Source: Microbacterium testaceum StLB037 (GTDB taxonomy: Bacteria; Actinomycetota; Actinomycetes; Actinomycetales; Microbacteriaceae). Taken from it: a stretch of 64,000 nucleotides of DNA. Positions within the stretch are counted from its first letter, which is position 1; every line of letters begins with the position of its first letter. The translations under genes and the position numbers were made by a program. The notes beneath the pieces were generated by a model. The model was not told the DNA's origin. It did no database searches and worked only from the letters and a program-made list of their open reading frames with translations. The DNA lies in assembly GCF_000202635.1 (NCBI RefSeq), contig NC_015125.1, forward strand, positions 1,364,001 through 1,428,000. The letters are read 5' to 3'. Below are positions 15,748 to 25,237 of the stretch, in pieces.

Positions 15748-16764
15748 GTGGCGGATGTGACCCGACCGCTGCGCTCCCTCGGCTTCCTCACCATCGGCCT
15801 GTTCGACCGCGAGAATCCCCGCGCCGGGCATGAGACGACCCTGTCGATCATCGAACGCGGCGAGCGCCTCGGTTTCGACAGCGCCTGGCTGCGCGACCGG
15901 CACCTGCAGTACGGCATCTCGTCCCCCGTGGCGGTGCTCGCCGCGGCATCCCAGCGTACGAGCCGTATCCGCCTCGGGACCGCGGTGATCCCCTTGGGTT
16001 GGGAGAACCCACTCCGGTTGGCCGAAGACCTCGCGACCGTCGACGTGCTGTCGGGCGGGCGCCTCGAGCCCGGATTCTCGGTGGGGCCGCCGCGACGCCT
16101 CGATGAGATCGCTCCGGCGCTGTACCCGGACACCGCCGAACTCGAGGACTTCGGTTACGAGCGACTCTCTCGCCTGCGGCGATTCCTCGCCGGCGAGCAG
16201 GCCAGTCCGTTCGCGGGATCGGAGGGCATCGAGGAGTATTCGGAGCGCGTCGAGCCGCATGCCGCGGGTCTCGCCGACCGGCTCTGGTACGGCGCCGGGA
16301 GCCCGGCATCCACCACCTGGGCGGCCGAGAACGGTTTCCATCTGCTCACCAGCAGCGTCATCCGCTCGACCACGTCGACCGACTTCGACCGTGAGCAGCA
16401 CGCGCAGATCCGCCTCTACCGCGAGACGCACCCCGAAGGCGAGAGCGCGCGGGTCTCGCAGGGACTCGTGGTCATCCCCACCGACTCGGCCACGCCCGAC
16501 CAGCGTCGGCGGTACGAGGCCTACGCCGAGTCGCGGCGCGGGCGCGTCGGCATCCCCCAAGGCCCCCAGCGGATGTTGTTCGCCGAGGACCTCGTCGGCA
16601 CCTCCGAGCAGATCGCCGAGCGCCTGCTGTCGTCGCGGGCCTATCCCGAGGTCGACGAGGTCGCGTTCGCGCTGCCGTTCTCGTTCGCCCCCGACGACTA
16701 CGCGCAGATCCTCGACGACATCGCGGGTCGATTGGGGCCGCTGCTCGGGTGGGCTCCCGCGTGA
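15748..16764 (+). CDS. LLM class flavin-dependent oxidoreductase (luciferase-like)
   Basis: A 338-aa cytoplasmic TIM-barrel monooxygenase using FMNH2 or F420. LGFLTIGLFDRENP opens strand 1; GERLGFDSAWLRDRHLQYGI, TSRIRLGTAVIPLGWENPLR and VDVLSGGRLEPGFSVGPP are family segments. The start is placed at a GTG at 15748 with GAGG 5 nt upstream; an ATG at 15709 would add 13 residues. The substrate is unknown. It ends 108 nt before a convergent aminotransferase gene of the ABC-transporter operon, so it may or may not belong to the catabolic cluster that follows. Confidence 0.82.
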   Translation: MADVTRPLRSLGFLTIGLFDRENPRAGHETTLSIIERGERLGFDSAWLRDRHLQYGISSPVAVLAAASQRTSRIRLGTAVIPLGWENPLRLAEDLATVDVLSGGRLEPGFSVGPPRRLDEIAPALYPDTAELEDFGYERLSRLRRFLAGEQASPFAGSEGIEEYSERVEPHAAGLADRLWYGAGSPASTTWAAENGFHLLTSSVIRSTTSTDFDREQHAQIRLYRETHPEGESARVSQGLVVIPTDSATPDQRRRYEAYAESRRGRVGIPQGPQRMLFAEDLVGTSEQIAERLLSSRAYPEVDEVAFALPFSFAPDDYAQILDDIAGRLGPLLGWAPA

Positions 16765-16790
16765 CGCGTCACCGCCAGCCGAGCAGCCTG

Positions 16791-16854
16791 GTTGTCCAAG
16801 AAACCCGGGCGCGTTTCTGAAGCGTCCGGGTGTTCTGGACACTCGACGGGCCGG
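16791..16854. repeat. 58-bp palindromic element, copy 1 (reverse orientation)
   Basis: The right arm CGTCCGGGTGTTCTGGACAC and the left arm TTGTCCAAGAAACCCGGGCG form a long imperfect hairpin around a short loop. This copy is the most diverged; relative to the other five it is inverted. It lies between convergent genes. Confidence 0.8.
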
Positions 16855-16872
16855 GAGGCAGGGGAACGCCGT

Positions 16873-18063
16873 TCAGCGCTGCCGCGCCACCGCCCGCGCC
16901 AGCCGCGCCGCCGCCTCCCGTAGCGACTCCTCGGACGTGTCGCCGTAGGCGAGGCGCAGGTGCCGGTCGGCATCCGTCCCCGGTCCTGAGGGGAAGAACG
17001 AACCGCGCTGGTACTCCACGCCCTCGGCGCTGGCGTCGGCGGCGAGGCGGTCGGCATCCAGGGAGTCGTCGATCAGACGCGGCCAGAGGAACAGCCCGCC
17101 GTCGGGCACGGTGACGTCGAAGAAGCCGGATGCCGAGAGCGCGTCGGCGAGGGTGTGCGCCCGTGAGCGGTAAAGTTCCCGCGCCTTGCCGAGCACCCGG
17201 TCGAACAGGCCCGCGTCGCTCGTCAGCAGCTCGGCGACCACGGCCTGCACGAGAGTCGACGAGTGCGAGTCCTGGCGACTGCGGAGGGCCACGGCATCCG
17301 GGACCAGACGCTCGGGCAGCACGACCCAGCCCAGGCGCAGGCCCGGGCCGAGCGTCTTGGTGAAGGTGTTGACGTGGATGACATGGTCGGAGTCGTGGAA
17401 CGGGGCGAGCGACTCCGACTCGCCGTGGAAGCGGAGCTCGCGGTAGGGGTCGTCGGCGAACACGACGAAGCCGTACTTCTCGGCGAGGGCGACAAGCTCG
17501 CGGCGTCGGGCGGTGGGCAGCGACGACTGCGACGGGTTGTGGAACTCGGGCACCGTGTAGACCGCGGCGGGCCGTGCGCCGGCGCGGAGCTCCGCGGCGA
17601 GCGCGTCCACATCGAGGCCCTCGGCGCCGACGCGGACGGGCAGCACGCGCGCGTCGGCGAGCTCGAGCCCCCGCAGGAACAGCGGGAACACGGGGTTGTC
17701 GACGGCGACGAGGTCGCCTCGCTCCAGCACGGTCTGCACCGCGATCGCGAGACCATGGAACCCGCCGTTCGTGATGAGCACCCGCTCCACCGGGACGCCC
17801 TCGCGCTCGGCGATCCACGCGCGCAGCGCCGGGATCCCCTCGGTGCGCGAGTACTGCAGCGACGGCGCACCGGGCTGCGCGAGCACGCGCGCGGTCGCCT
17901 CGGCCAGCTCGGCGGTCGGCAGAACGGACGGATCCGGGATGCCGCCGAGCAGCTCGATCGCATCGGGGCGGCGATCGCGCAGTGTCTGGTCGCCGAATCC
18001 CTTCGGGGCGGTGAACGCCTCGACGAGCGCGGGTCGGGAACGGGGCGGGGAGAGCAGGGTCAT
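16873..18063 (-). CDS. PLP-dependent aminotransferase, class I/II (MocR-like catalytic domain)
   Basis: A 396-aa cytoplasmic fold-type I PLP enzyme. YSRTEGIPALRAWIAEREG, ITNGGFHGLAIAVQTVLERG and DDPYRELRF are conserved, and NTFTKTLGPGLRLGW contains the Schiff-base Lys. The start at 18063 overlaps the ATPase stop by 4 nt (ATGA), so it is the last gene of the transporter operon. It probably transaminates the imported compound or its oxidation product. No GntR domain is fused, so it is an enzyme, not a MocR regulator. A C-S lyase activity, seen in some relatives, cannot be excluded. Confidence 0.85.
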   Translation of the reverse strand: MTLLSPPRSRPALVEAFTAPKGFGDQTLRDRRPDAIELLGGIPDPSVLPTAELAEATARVLAQPGAPSLQYSRTEGIPALRAWIAEREGVPVERVLITNGGFHGLAIAVQTVLERGDLVAVDNPVFPLFLRGLELADARVLPVRVGAEGLDVDALAAELRAGARPAAVYTVPEFHNPSQSSLPTARRRELVALAEKYGFVVFADDPYRELRFHGESESLAPFHDSDHVIHVNTFTKTLGPGLRLGWVVLPERLVPDAVALRSRQDSHSSTLVQAVVAELLTSDAGLFDRVLGKARELYRSRAHTLADALSASGFFDVTVPDGGLFLWPRLIDDSLDADRLAADASAEGVEYQRGSFFPSGPGTDADRHLRLAYGDTSEESLREAAARLARAVARQR

Positions 18064-19700
18064 CGGGGACTCCGGAGGTCGGGGGACGGGATCGCGTCGA
18101 CGAGGGCGCGCGTGTACGGCTCCCGCGGGTGGGAGAGCACGTCGGCCACGCGACCGGCCTCGACGACGCGCCCGCCCTGGAGCACCGATACGGTGTCGGC
18201 GATCTGGCGGACGAGGGCGAGGTCGTGCGACACGAAGAGGTAGGTGAGCCCGCGCTCTCGCTGCAGGCGACGGAGGACGTCGAACACCCCCGCCTGCACG
18301 GTGACGTCCAGGGCGGAGGTGGGCTCGTCGAGCACGATGACGTCGGGTTCGAGCACCAGAGCGCGGGCGATCGCGACGCGCTGGCGCTGACCGCCCGACA
18401 GCGCGTCGGGGCGACGGCGAGCCAGGTGGAGCGGCAGGCCGACGGCATCCAGGGCCTCCGTCACTTTCGCCGACCGGTCGGCGCGGGTGCCGATCCGATA
18501 CTGGTCGAGCGGTTCGCGGACGATCCGCCCCACGCTCCACGTGGGATCGAGCGAGGTGAACGGGTTCTGGTAGACGAGTTGGAGGTGGCGACGGATGCCA
18601 CGGAGCTCGGCGGCCGTGCGCGCGGCGATCTCCGCGCCGTCGATGAGGATCTGCCCGGCGTCGGGGGTCTCGAGCCCCAGGAGCAACCGCACCGTCGTGG
18701 TCTTGCCGGAGCCCGACTCCCCCACGAGGGCGTGCGTCGTGCCCGCGGGGACGCGGAAGGAGACGTCGGCCACCGCGGGGCGGGCGGCACCATCGAAGGA
18801 CTTCGACACCCCGCGCACCTCGATGCGGGACGAGGCGGTGTCGGTGATCCAGGCGTCGACGCCGCGCTCGTCGGTGTCGCGGCGATACCGATCCGGGTTC
18901 AGCGCGGGCGCGTCGGCCTGCAGCTGTCGCGTGTACGCGGAGGCCGGAGCGGCGAACACCGCTCGGGTGGCGCCCGCCTCCTGAATGCGCCCCTCCTTGA
19001 GCACCACGATCTCGTCGGTGCGTTCGGCCGCGATGGCGAGATCGTGCGTGATGAGCAGCAGGCCGATGCCGAGCTCTCCGCGCAGCTCGTCGAGGAGGTC
19101 CAGGATGCGCTTCTGGATCGTCACGTCGAGGGCGCTCGTCGGCTCGTCCGCGACGAGGAGATCGGGGCGCGGCAGCACCGCAAGTCCAATCAGCACGCGC
19201 TGGAGCATGCCGCCCGAGAGCTGGTGCGGGTACGAGTCGTACACCCGGACCGGATCGGGCAGACCCACCCGGGCGAAGACGTCGAGGACGGCCGCGCGGC
19301 GGTCGGGGGCGTCGGTCAGCGCGGCCGCCTCGAGCGCCTGCGAACCGACGGTGCGCACGGGGTTGAGCGCGTGCGACGGGTCCTGCGGCACGAAGCCGAT
19401 CCGGCGCCCGCGGAACGGGCGGAACCGCGCCTCCGACAGGCCCAGCAGCTCCTGCCCGTCGAACGCGACGCGACCCCGCGCCTTCCCCGCGCCGCGCGGC
19501 AGCAACCTCAGCACCGACCGCGCGATCGTCGACTTGCCCGAACCCGACTCGCCGATGAGCGCGAGGCTGCCGCCGCGGGGGATTGCGAACGAGACGTCGT
19601 GCACCACGGGGACGCGGCCGTACGCGACGGACAGACCCTCGACGCGCAGCAGGGAGGTCTCCGTCAGAGCGTCGGGGAGCAACGGAACGGTGAGGGTCAT
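18060..19700 (-). CDS. Oligopeptide/dipeptide-type ABC transporter, fused double ATPase
   Basis: A 546-aa cytoplasmic protein joining two ATPase domains (DppD-DppF or OppD-OppF order). First half: Walker A GESGSGKST near residue 55, signature LSGGMLQRV, Walker B LLVADEPTSALD. Second half: Walker A GESGSGKTT near 345, signature LSGGQRQRV, Walker B VIVLDEPTSALD. Such fusions power importers with two permeases and a family 5 binding protein, which are the three genes just upstream. Start and stop overlap its neighbours by 4 nt on both sides, so it is translationally coupled within the six-gene operon. Confidence 0.93.
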   Translation of the reverse strand: MTLTVPLLPDALTETSLLRVEGLSVAYGRVPVVHDVSFAIPRGGSLALIGESGSGKSTIARSVLRLLPRGAGKARGRVAFDGQELLGLSEARFRPFRGRRIGFVPQDPSHALNPVRTVGSQALEAAALTDAPDRRAAVLDVFARVGLPDPVRVYDSYPHQLSGGMLQRVLIGLAVLPRPDLLVADEPTSALDVTIQKRILDLLDELRGELGIGLLLITHDLAIAAERTDEIVVLKEGRIQEAGATRAVFAAPASAYTRQLQADAPALNPDRYRRDTDERGVDAWITDTASSRIEVRGVSKSFDGAARPAVADVSFRVPAGTTHALVGESGSGKTTTVRLLLGLETPDAGQILIDGAEIAARTAAELRGIRRHLQLVYQNPFTSLDPTWSVGRIVREPLDQYRIGTRADRSAKVTEALDAVGLPLHLARRRPDALSGGQRQRVAIARALVLEPDVIVLDEPTSALDVTVQAGVFDVLRRLQRERGLTYLFVSHDLALVRQIADTVSVLQGGRVVEAGRVADVLSHPREPYTRALVDAIPSPDLRSPR

Positions 19701-20581
19701 GACGTCCTCCGGAGCCAGCGGCTGATGCGGTTGATCGAGAGCACGGTCGCCACGGTCACCAGAGCGGGCCACACGACCAGCCACGGCGCGCGCGGATAGT
19801 CCTTGCCCGCCGAGATGAGCAGTCCCCAATCGGATGCCGGCGGCGGATCGCCGTAGCCGAGGAAGGCGAGCCCCGCGATGACGAGGATCGACAGCCCGAA
19901 CTGGAGCACCGCGAGCGGGATCAGCGAGCGCGAGGCGTTGGGAAGCACGTGCCGGAACAGCACGTGCAGGGTCGATCCGCCCTGGAAACGTGCCGCCTCG
20001 ACGAACACCGAGGAGCGGACCCGCAGCACCTCGGATCGCATGACGCGGGCGAACACCGCCACGGCCGAGACGCCCGTCGCGATCGCGGCGTTGATGGTCT
20101 GGAACCCGAGCGAGCTGACGATCACGACCGCGAGCAGGAACGCCGGGATCGCGAGCAGCACGTCGACGAAGCGTGCCAGCACGACGTCGGTCCAGGATCC
20201 GAGGAAGCCCGCGAGCAGGCCGATGAGGCCGCCCACGACCACCCCGATCCCCACGGCGACGAGCGCGCTGGTGACCGACGATTGCGCGCCGAACACGATC
20301 CGCGCGAACAGGTCGCGCCCCAGGTGATCGGTGCCGAGCAGGTGTGCCGCGCTCGGGGGCTGCAGCTTGTCGGCCGGCACGCCCTGCGCCGGGTTCTGCG
20401 ACGTGAAGAGCGTCGGCGCGAGCGAGAAGAGCAGCACCACGGCGATGACCACGAACGACAGCAGGACGCTGACGGGGACGGCGAGACGGATGCCGCGCGC
20501 CCGGGCGAGAAGTCCCTCCGGCGCGGAGCGCGGCGGGACGGGGCGCTCCGTACGTGCGGCAGCGAGGGGCGTGGCGGTCAT
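19697..20581 (-). CDS. ABC transporter permease, DppC type
   Basis: A 294-aa inner-membrane permease. After an Arg/Pro-rich N-terminus and a first helix near residue 40, the protein shows HLLGTDHLGRDLFARIVFG, the diagnostic DppC/OppC segment, then about five more helices. VEAARFQGGSTLHVLFRHVLPN is the EAA loop that contacts the ATPase. It overlaps both neighbouring genes by 4 nt. The substrate is set mainly by the binding protein upstream. Confidence 0.92.
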   Translation of the reverse strand: MTATPLAAARTERPVPPRSAPEGLLARARGIRLAVPVSVLLSFVVIAVVLLFSLAPTLFTSQNPAQGVPADKLQPPSAAHLLGTDHLGRDLFARIVFGAQSSVTSALVAVGIGVVVGGLIGLLAGFLGSWTDVVLARFVDVLLAIPAFLLAVVIVSSLGFQTINAAIATGVSAVAVFARVMRSEVLRVRSSVFVEAARFQGGSTLHVLFRHVLPNASRSLIPLAVLQFGLSILVIAGLAFLGYGDPPPASDWGLLISAGKDYPRAPWLVVWPALVTVATVLSINRISRWLRRTS

Positions 20582-21594
20582 ACGATGCTCACTTCCTCGC
20601 GCAGCAGCGGCGCGGGATCGTCGCGGGGATTCGCCGTGGTCGTGCGCCCGCGCGCTCCGATCGACACGCGAGGATCCAGCAGCGGGTAGGCGAGGTCGGC
20701 GAGGAGGTTCACGACCACGAACACGATCGCCGCCAGCGAGACCACCGCCTGCAGCACCGGCAGGTCCTGGCTCGCCACGGCCTGCTCCACGAGGGTGCCG
20801 ATGCCGACCCGCCCGAAGATCGCCTCGGTGATGAGCGCGCCGCCGAGCAGCTCGCCGACGATGAGCGCGAGCACCGTCACCGTCGGCAGCGACGAGGGCT
20901 TCACGAGGTGGCGCGCGAACAGCGCGCCCTGACGCAGGCCGCGGGAGCGTGCGACAGCGACGTACTCCTGACGGGACTCGTGATCGAGAGAGGCGATCAG
21001 CACCTCGGCGAGCTGCGCCGAGACCGGGATGCCGAGCGCCACCGCCGCGAAGAAGGTCCCCCACGGCGTCTCGGTGTCGATCATGCTGAACAGTCCGAGA
21101 CCGAAGGCGAAGACGTGGATCAGCAACAGGCCGATCACGAAGTTCGGAACGGACAGGAACAGCGACGGCAGTGAACGCAGTACACCCTGGCCGAACCGCT
21201 GCGGCAGGAACTGCGTGCCGTAGGCGATCACGACGGCCAGCACGACGGCGACGAGGAGCGCCACCGCCGCGAGGCTGAGCGTGGACCCCAGCGCATCGAG
21301 GACGAGCGTGCTCACGGGCAGGTTCGAGCGCAGCGACACACCGAGGTCGCCGACCAGGAACCTCCCGAGCGACGACCCGAGCTGGACCCACCAGGGCTGA
21401 TCCAGCCCGTAGTACGCCACGATGCGGGCGATGTCGTCTTCGGTGAAGCCGTTGTCGGGATTGCGCAGGGTGCTCGTGACGGGGTCCCCGGGCAGGATGC
21501 TGATCACGACGAACGTGAACAGGTACGCCAGCAGCACGACGACGATCGCCTGGCCGGTGCGTCGCAGCGCGAAGCGGCCGTAGGTGCGGAGCAT
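20578..21594 (-). CDS. ABC transporter permease, DppB type
   Basis: A 338-aa inner-membrane permease. TGQAIVVVLLAYLFTFVVIS and ILPGDPVTS near residues 10-40 are typical of DppB/OppB, followed by a periplasmic-side loop and five further helices. EYVAVARSRGLRQGALFARH is the EAA loop. The ATG at 21594 is chosen over a longer reading because AAGGAGAG sits just upstream. It follows the binding-protein gene after a 65-nt gap and overlaps the next permease by 4 nt. Confidence 0.92.
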   Translation of the reverse strand: MLRTYGRFALRRTGQAIVVVLLAYLFTFVVISILPGDPVTSTLRNPDNGFTEDDIARIVAYYGLDQPWWVQLGSSLGRFLVGDLGVSLRSNLPVSTLVLDALGSTLSLAAVALLVAVVLAVVIAYGTQFLPQRFGQGVLRSLPSLFLSVPNFVIGLLLIHVFAFGLGLFSMIDTETPWGTFFAAVALGIPVSAQLAEVLIASLDHESRQEYVAVARSRGLRQGALFARHLVKPSSLPTVTVLALIVGELLGGALITEAIFGRVGIGTLVEQAVASQDLPVLQAVVSLAAIVFVVVNLLADLAYPLLDPRVSIGARGRTTTANPRDDPAPLLREEVSIV

Positions 21595-21659
21595 TCTCTC
21601 TCCTTTCGTTGACGAAGGCCGGGAGAGGTGGATGCCACGCACCCACCCCTCCTCGGACG

Positions 21660-23306
21660 TCAGCCGTTGAGCCAGGCGTCCAGGTAGTACGCGTAGGCGA
21701 GACCGTTGTAGCTGACGCCGCTGACCTCGGGCGACTGCACGTAGACGCGCTGCACGATCTGCGTGAGGGGCACGAAGTAGCCCTGCTGGAGCACGTACCC
21801 CTGCAGGTCGTCGGCGACCTTGGCGCGGGCGTCACGGTCGGTGGCCGTGGCGATCTTGGTCGATAGGTCGTTCAGCGTGGCATCCGAGGTCCCGAGCTTG
21901 AACCAGTCCTCGTCGCCCTTCTTCTGCGAGGTGAGGACGCCCGCGACGGTTCCGACGTCGACGAAGCTCCGGGTGATCTCGTTCGCCGGGATCGTCGCGT
22001 TGCCGATCACCTTCTGGCCATAGGTCGGCACGTCGTAGGTCTCGAGGTTCACCTCGAAGCCGAGGGTCGTGAGCTGCTGGTCGACGAGCTCGTCGACCGA
22101 CTGCGAGGCCTGCAGGTACGGGTTGGGGTACAGCGTGAGCGACAGCTTCTGCCCGCCCTTCGCGCGGACTCCGTCGGATCCCTTGACCCACCCTGCGGCA
22201 TCGAGGAGGGCGGCGGCCTTGTCGGGGTCGTAGGCGAAGTCGGCGCTGTGGTCGGTCGCCTCGGGCACCGTGCTCTGGAAGAGCGACTCGGCCGCGTGCC
22301 AATCAGGGGTGTACACCGTCGAGAGGATCTCGTCGCGGTTGATGCCGTGCTGGACGGCCTGGCGCACCTTGACGTCGTCGAACGGAGCGACGGAGGTGTT
22401 GAGCGCGTAGCCGTTGACGAAACCGAGGTAGCGGGGCGTCTCGACGGTCAACCCTTCCTCCTTCAGCGCCTCCAGGTCCTGCGGGCTGGCGTTGTACGCC
22501 ACCTGGGCCTGACCCGACTCGACCGAGGCCGTGCGCAGTGTCGGCTCGGCGACCTGCTTGTACGTGATCGTGTCGAGGTAGGCAGCGCCCTCGTGTCCGA
22601 CGGCCTGGGGGCCCCAGTTGTAGTCGTCGCGCTTCTTGAGGACGACGCTGTCGCCCTCGGCGACCTTCTCGACGACGAACGGGCCGCTGCCGATGTCCTT
22701 CGTGAGGTCGGCCTGCTGGTCGGCGGGAAGGGCCAGCGTGGCCGGCGAGATGAGGATCGAGCCGTGGTACGCCAGCGTCGGGATGAAGCTGAGGGTCGGG
22801 GCCGAGAACGACACCTTCACCGTCGTGGCATCCACCGCCTCGGCACCCACGTAGTTCGCTGAGGGGAACAGGCCGATGCGGTTGATGCCCTGGTCGGGGC
22901 GTCCCTTGGCCCAGATGTCGATGTTCGCCACGACGGCGGCCGCGTCGAGGGGGGTGCCGTCCGAGAACGTGACGCCGTCCTTCAGGTGCAGGGTGAACTG
23001 CGTCTTGTCGGCGTTCTCGTCCCAGCTCTCGGCGATCCAGGGGCTGAGCTTCCCTTCGGCGTCGACGTAGACGAGCTTGTCGGTGAGGTTTCCCCAGATC
23101 TGGCCCTGGTAGCTCGAGATGGCGCTGTTGTTGGGGATCCACGTGGCACCGAGCGAGTCGATGAGGAACACGAGGTCGCCGCCGGGCTTCGGCGTGGAAC
23201 TCTCGGCCGGAGCGGCGGCCGTTCCGGCGCCGCACCCGCTGAGCAGGACGGCGCCGACGGTGAGCGCGGAGGCGACGCCGAGAAGGCGTCGGAGACGAGT
23301 GGTCAT
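21660..23306 (-). CDS. ABC transporter substrate-binding lipoprotein, family 5
   Basis: A 548-aa lipoprotein that captures the substrate outside the membrane. The N-terminal signal ends with lipobox VLLSGCG near residue 25. The SBP_bac_5 core runs from GGDLVFLIDSLGATW to near the end, with the family segments LSPWIAESWDENADKTQFTL, FTLHLKDGVTFSDGTPL and VRQAVQHGINRDEIL. Family members bind peptides, nickel, opines, glutathione or other bulky compounds, so a peptide substrate is not certain. It is transcribed 27 nt after the FAD oxidase gene and leads the four importer genes. Confidence 0.92.
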   Translation of the reverse strand: MTTRLRRLLGVASALTVGAVLLSGCGAGTAAAPAESSTPKPGGDLVFLIDSLGATWIPNNSAISSYQGQIWGNLTDKLVYVDAEGKLSPWIAESWDENADKTQFTLHLKDGVTFSDGTPLDAAAVVANIDIWAKGRPDQGINRIGLFPSANYVGAEAVDATTVKVSFSAPTLSFIPTLAYHGSILISPATLALPADQQADLTKDIGSGPFVVEKVAEGDSVVLKKRDDYNWGPQAVGHEGAAYLDTITYKQVAEPTLRTASVESGQAQVAYNASPQDLEALKEEGLTVETPRYLGFVNGYALNTSVAPFDDVKVRQAVQHGINRDEILSTVYTPDWHAAESLFQSTVPEATDHSADFAYDPDKAAALLDAAGWVKGSDGVRAKGGQKLSLTLYPNPYLQASQSVDELVDQQLTTLGFEVNLETYDVPTYGQKVIGNATIPANEITRSFVDVGTVAGVLTSQKKGDEDWFKLGTSDATLNDLSTKIATATDRDARAKVADDLQGYVLQQGYFVPLTQIVQRVYVQSPEVSGVSYNGLAYAYYLDAWLNG

Positions 23307-23333
23307 GAGGGTCCTTGGGCTGTGGAGAACGGG

Positions 23334-24749
23334 TTACAGGGCTTTTCCGGGGTTGAACAGTCCGGCCGGGTCGAGCGCGTCCTTGATCGCGAGCTGGGCG
23401 ATGCGCACGCGCTCGGCGAGCTCCTCGGCGGCGAGTTCGCGTTTGACCGTGCCGATGCCGTGCTCGCCGCTGACGGTGCCGCCCACGGCGAGAGCACGAC
23501 GGACAAGGTCCTCAGCAGCCTCGTGCAGCACCGCGGGAACGGCGGCGGGGTCGACCCCGGCGGGGATCGGCAGGGTGATGACGGGATGCAGGTTCCCGTC
23601 GCCCGCATGCGAGACGGCGCTCACGGCGACGCCGTAACGCGCCTCGATGTCGGGGAACGCGGCGAAGACCTCGGCGATGCGCGACTTGGGCACGGCGACG
23701 TCGCCCCCGACGAACCAGGTTCCCTCGCCCAGGCGACGGCCCGACCGTCGCAGTTCCCAGAGCACCTCGGCATCCGCGTCGCTCTCGACCTGCACGCGAG
23801 CGCCCACGGCCTCGAGCGCGGTCGCGAGCTCGGCGGTCTGCTCGTCGATGCCGAAGCCGTCGAGTTCGATGAGCAGCAGGGCCGCACCGCGGGCGCGCAA
23901 CCCGGAGTCGTTGGCGGCGTCGATCCCGACGAGCGTGGGCTCGTCGAGGAACTCGACGACGCTCGGGCGCACGCGGGACGCCGTGATCGCTCCGATGGCC
24001 GCGGCCCCCTCGGCGGTCGAGGAGAAGAACGCCGTCACCGTGCGACGCGCCACGGGCAGCGGTCGGATGCGGACCGTCGCGCCGACGACGAGGCCGAGCA
24101 CCCCCTCGGACCCGACGAAGAGCGAGACGAGGTCGAGCCCCGTGACGCCTTTGATCGAGCGGTGCCCGATCGAGACGAGACTCCCGTCGGCGAGGACGAC
24201 GTCGAGCGCGAGCACGGACTCGCGGGTCACACCGTATTTCGCGCAGCGGAGACCGCCCGCATTGGTCGCGATGTTGCCGCCGATGGTCGAGATCCGCCAG
24301 CTCGCGGGGTCGGGAGCGTAGAAGAGGCCGAGCGGGGCGAGGTGTTCGTTGAGCGCCGCGTTGAGGACGCCGGGCTCGATGACCGCGACCTCGTCGGCGG
24401 GCGACACCTCGACGATCCGGTTCAGACGGTCGGTCGAGATGACGAGCTGCTCGGTGCTCGCGACCGCTCCGCCGGAGAGCCCGCTGCCGGCCCCGCGGGG
24501 CACGACGCTCACGCCGTGACGCGCGGCGAGGCGCACGAGCCGCTGCACCTCGGAGACCGTGGCGGGGAAGGCGACCGCAGGTCCGTCGTACGCCCGGGCA
24601 CCGCGCCGAGGAGCGGTGGCCGCATCGTGGCCGAACGGGGCGGTCGCGGGCGACGGCGGGCGCACCTCGATGTCCGGCGCTTCGACACGGACGTCGTCCA
24701 GGAGCGCGGACAGACCCGTCGACGCGGCGATCGCGGTGGGAACGCTCAT
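23334..24749 (-). CDS. FAD-binding oxidase, GlcD/D-lactate dehydrogenase family
   Basis: A 471-aa flavoenzyme that oxidises a 2-hydroxy acid or similar compound. The FAD-binding 4 domain covers roughly residues 45-225, with VSVVPRGAGSGLSGGA and GGNIATNAGGLRCAKYGVT. The FAD-linked oxidase C-terminal domain follows, with SHAGDGNLHPVI and SGEHGIGTVKRE near the end. No 4Fe-4S ferredoxin part is fused. It is first in the operon with the ABC importer and aminotransferase, which suggests it acts on a catabolite of the imported molecule. GAGAGG precedes the ATG at 24749. Confidence 0.88.
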   Translation of the reverse strand: MSVPTAIAASTGLSALLDDVRVEAPDIEVRPPSPATAPFGHDAATAPRRGARAYDGPAVAFPATVSEVQRLVRLAARHGVSVVPRGAGSGLSGGAVASTEQLVISTDRLNRIVEVSPADEVAVIEPGVLNAALNEHLAPLGLFYAPDPASWRISTIGGNIATNAGGLRCAKYGVTRESVLALDVVLADGSLVSIGHRSIKGVTGLDLVSLFVGSEGVLGLVVGATVRIRPLPVARRTVTAFFSSTAEGAAAIGAITASRVRPSVVEFLDEPTLVGIDAANDSGLRARGAALLLIELDGFGIDEQTAELATALEAVGARVQVESDADAEVLWELRRSGRRLGEGTWFVGGDVAVPKSRIAEVFAAFPDIEARYGVAVSAVSHAGDGNLHPVITLPIPAGVDPAAVPAVLHEAAEDLVRRALAVGGTVSGEHGIGTVKRELAAEELAERVRIAQLAIKDALDPAGLFNPGKAL

Positions 24750-24957
24750 GGGCGGACCTCTCGGGGTGGGAAGCGGATACGGTGGGCTCCGGCCGAAGGT
24801 AGGCGCGACCGCCGTGGAGGTCACCTCGGACGAAACCGTCCGTCGCGATGCGTCACCGTCCGACACCGTGCGTCGCGGAGCGTCACAGTCGCGCGGGCGG
24901 CGACCCGGGGCGCTATGTTGCGCGCGGGCGATGCGTCGCGGCGGCCCAGCGTCGACC

Positions 24958-25014
24958 TGAGTGTCCAAAACACCCGGACGAAATCTCGCGGCCTCCGGGT
25001 TTCTTGGACACTCA
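24958..25014. repeat. 58-bp palindromic element, copy 2
   Basis: Left arm TGAGTGTCCAAAACACCCGG and right arm CCGGGTTTCTTGGACACTCA pair across a short GC-rich loop. It sits in a divergent 488-bp gap (24750-25237) that holds no gene. Confidence 0.9.
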
Positions 25015-25016
25015 AC

Positions 25017-25107
25017 GCGCAGGCGGGGCGGCGGGGCGGGGGCGGCGGGGCGGCGGGGCGGCGGCACGGCGGGACGGCGGGGCGGGGGCACGCACCGGGC
25101 GGGCGGC
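25017..25107. repeat. G-rich low-complexity tract
   Basis: About 90 bases built from GGCGG and GGGGC units on the plus strand, directly abutting the palindromic element. It could form G-quadruplex structures on the plus strand. No coding sense is apparent. Confidence 0.7.
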
Positions 25108-25237
25108 ACCCGCACCCCGCATGCCGCCGTAACAATGACGCCTCGCGGCGCTGCGTTACGTGCGCGATTGTGCTGGCGCGGCACCGACGGCACAGTGGGG
25201 CGTCTCGGCGGGATCGGCCCGCCGCGAAGGAGTCCCG

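Noticed and set aside
24958-25014. Palindromic elements as ordinary Rho-independent terminators
   Set aside because: Copies 2 and 6 lie in divergent gaps upstream of start codons where no gene ends, and the stems lack T-runs.
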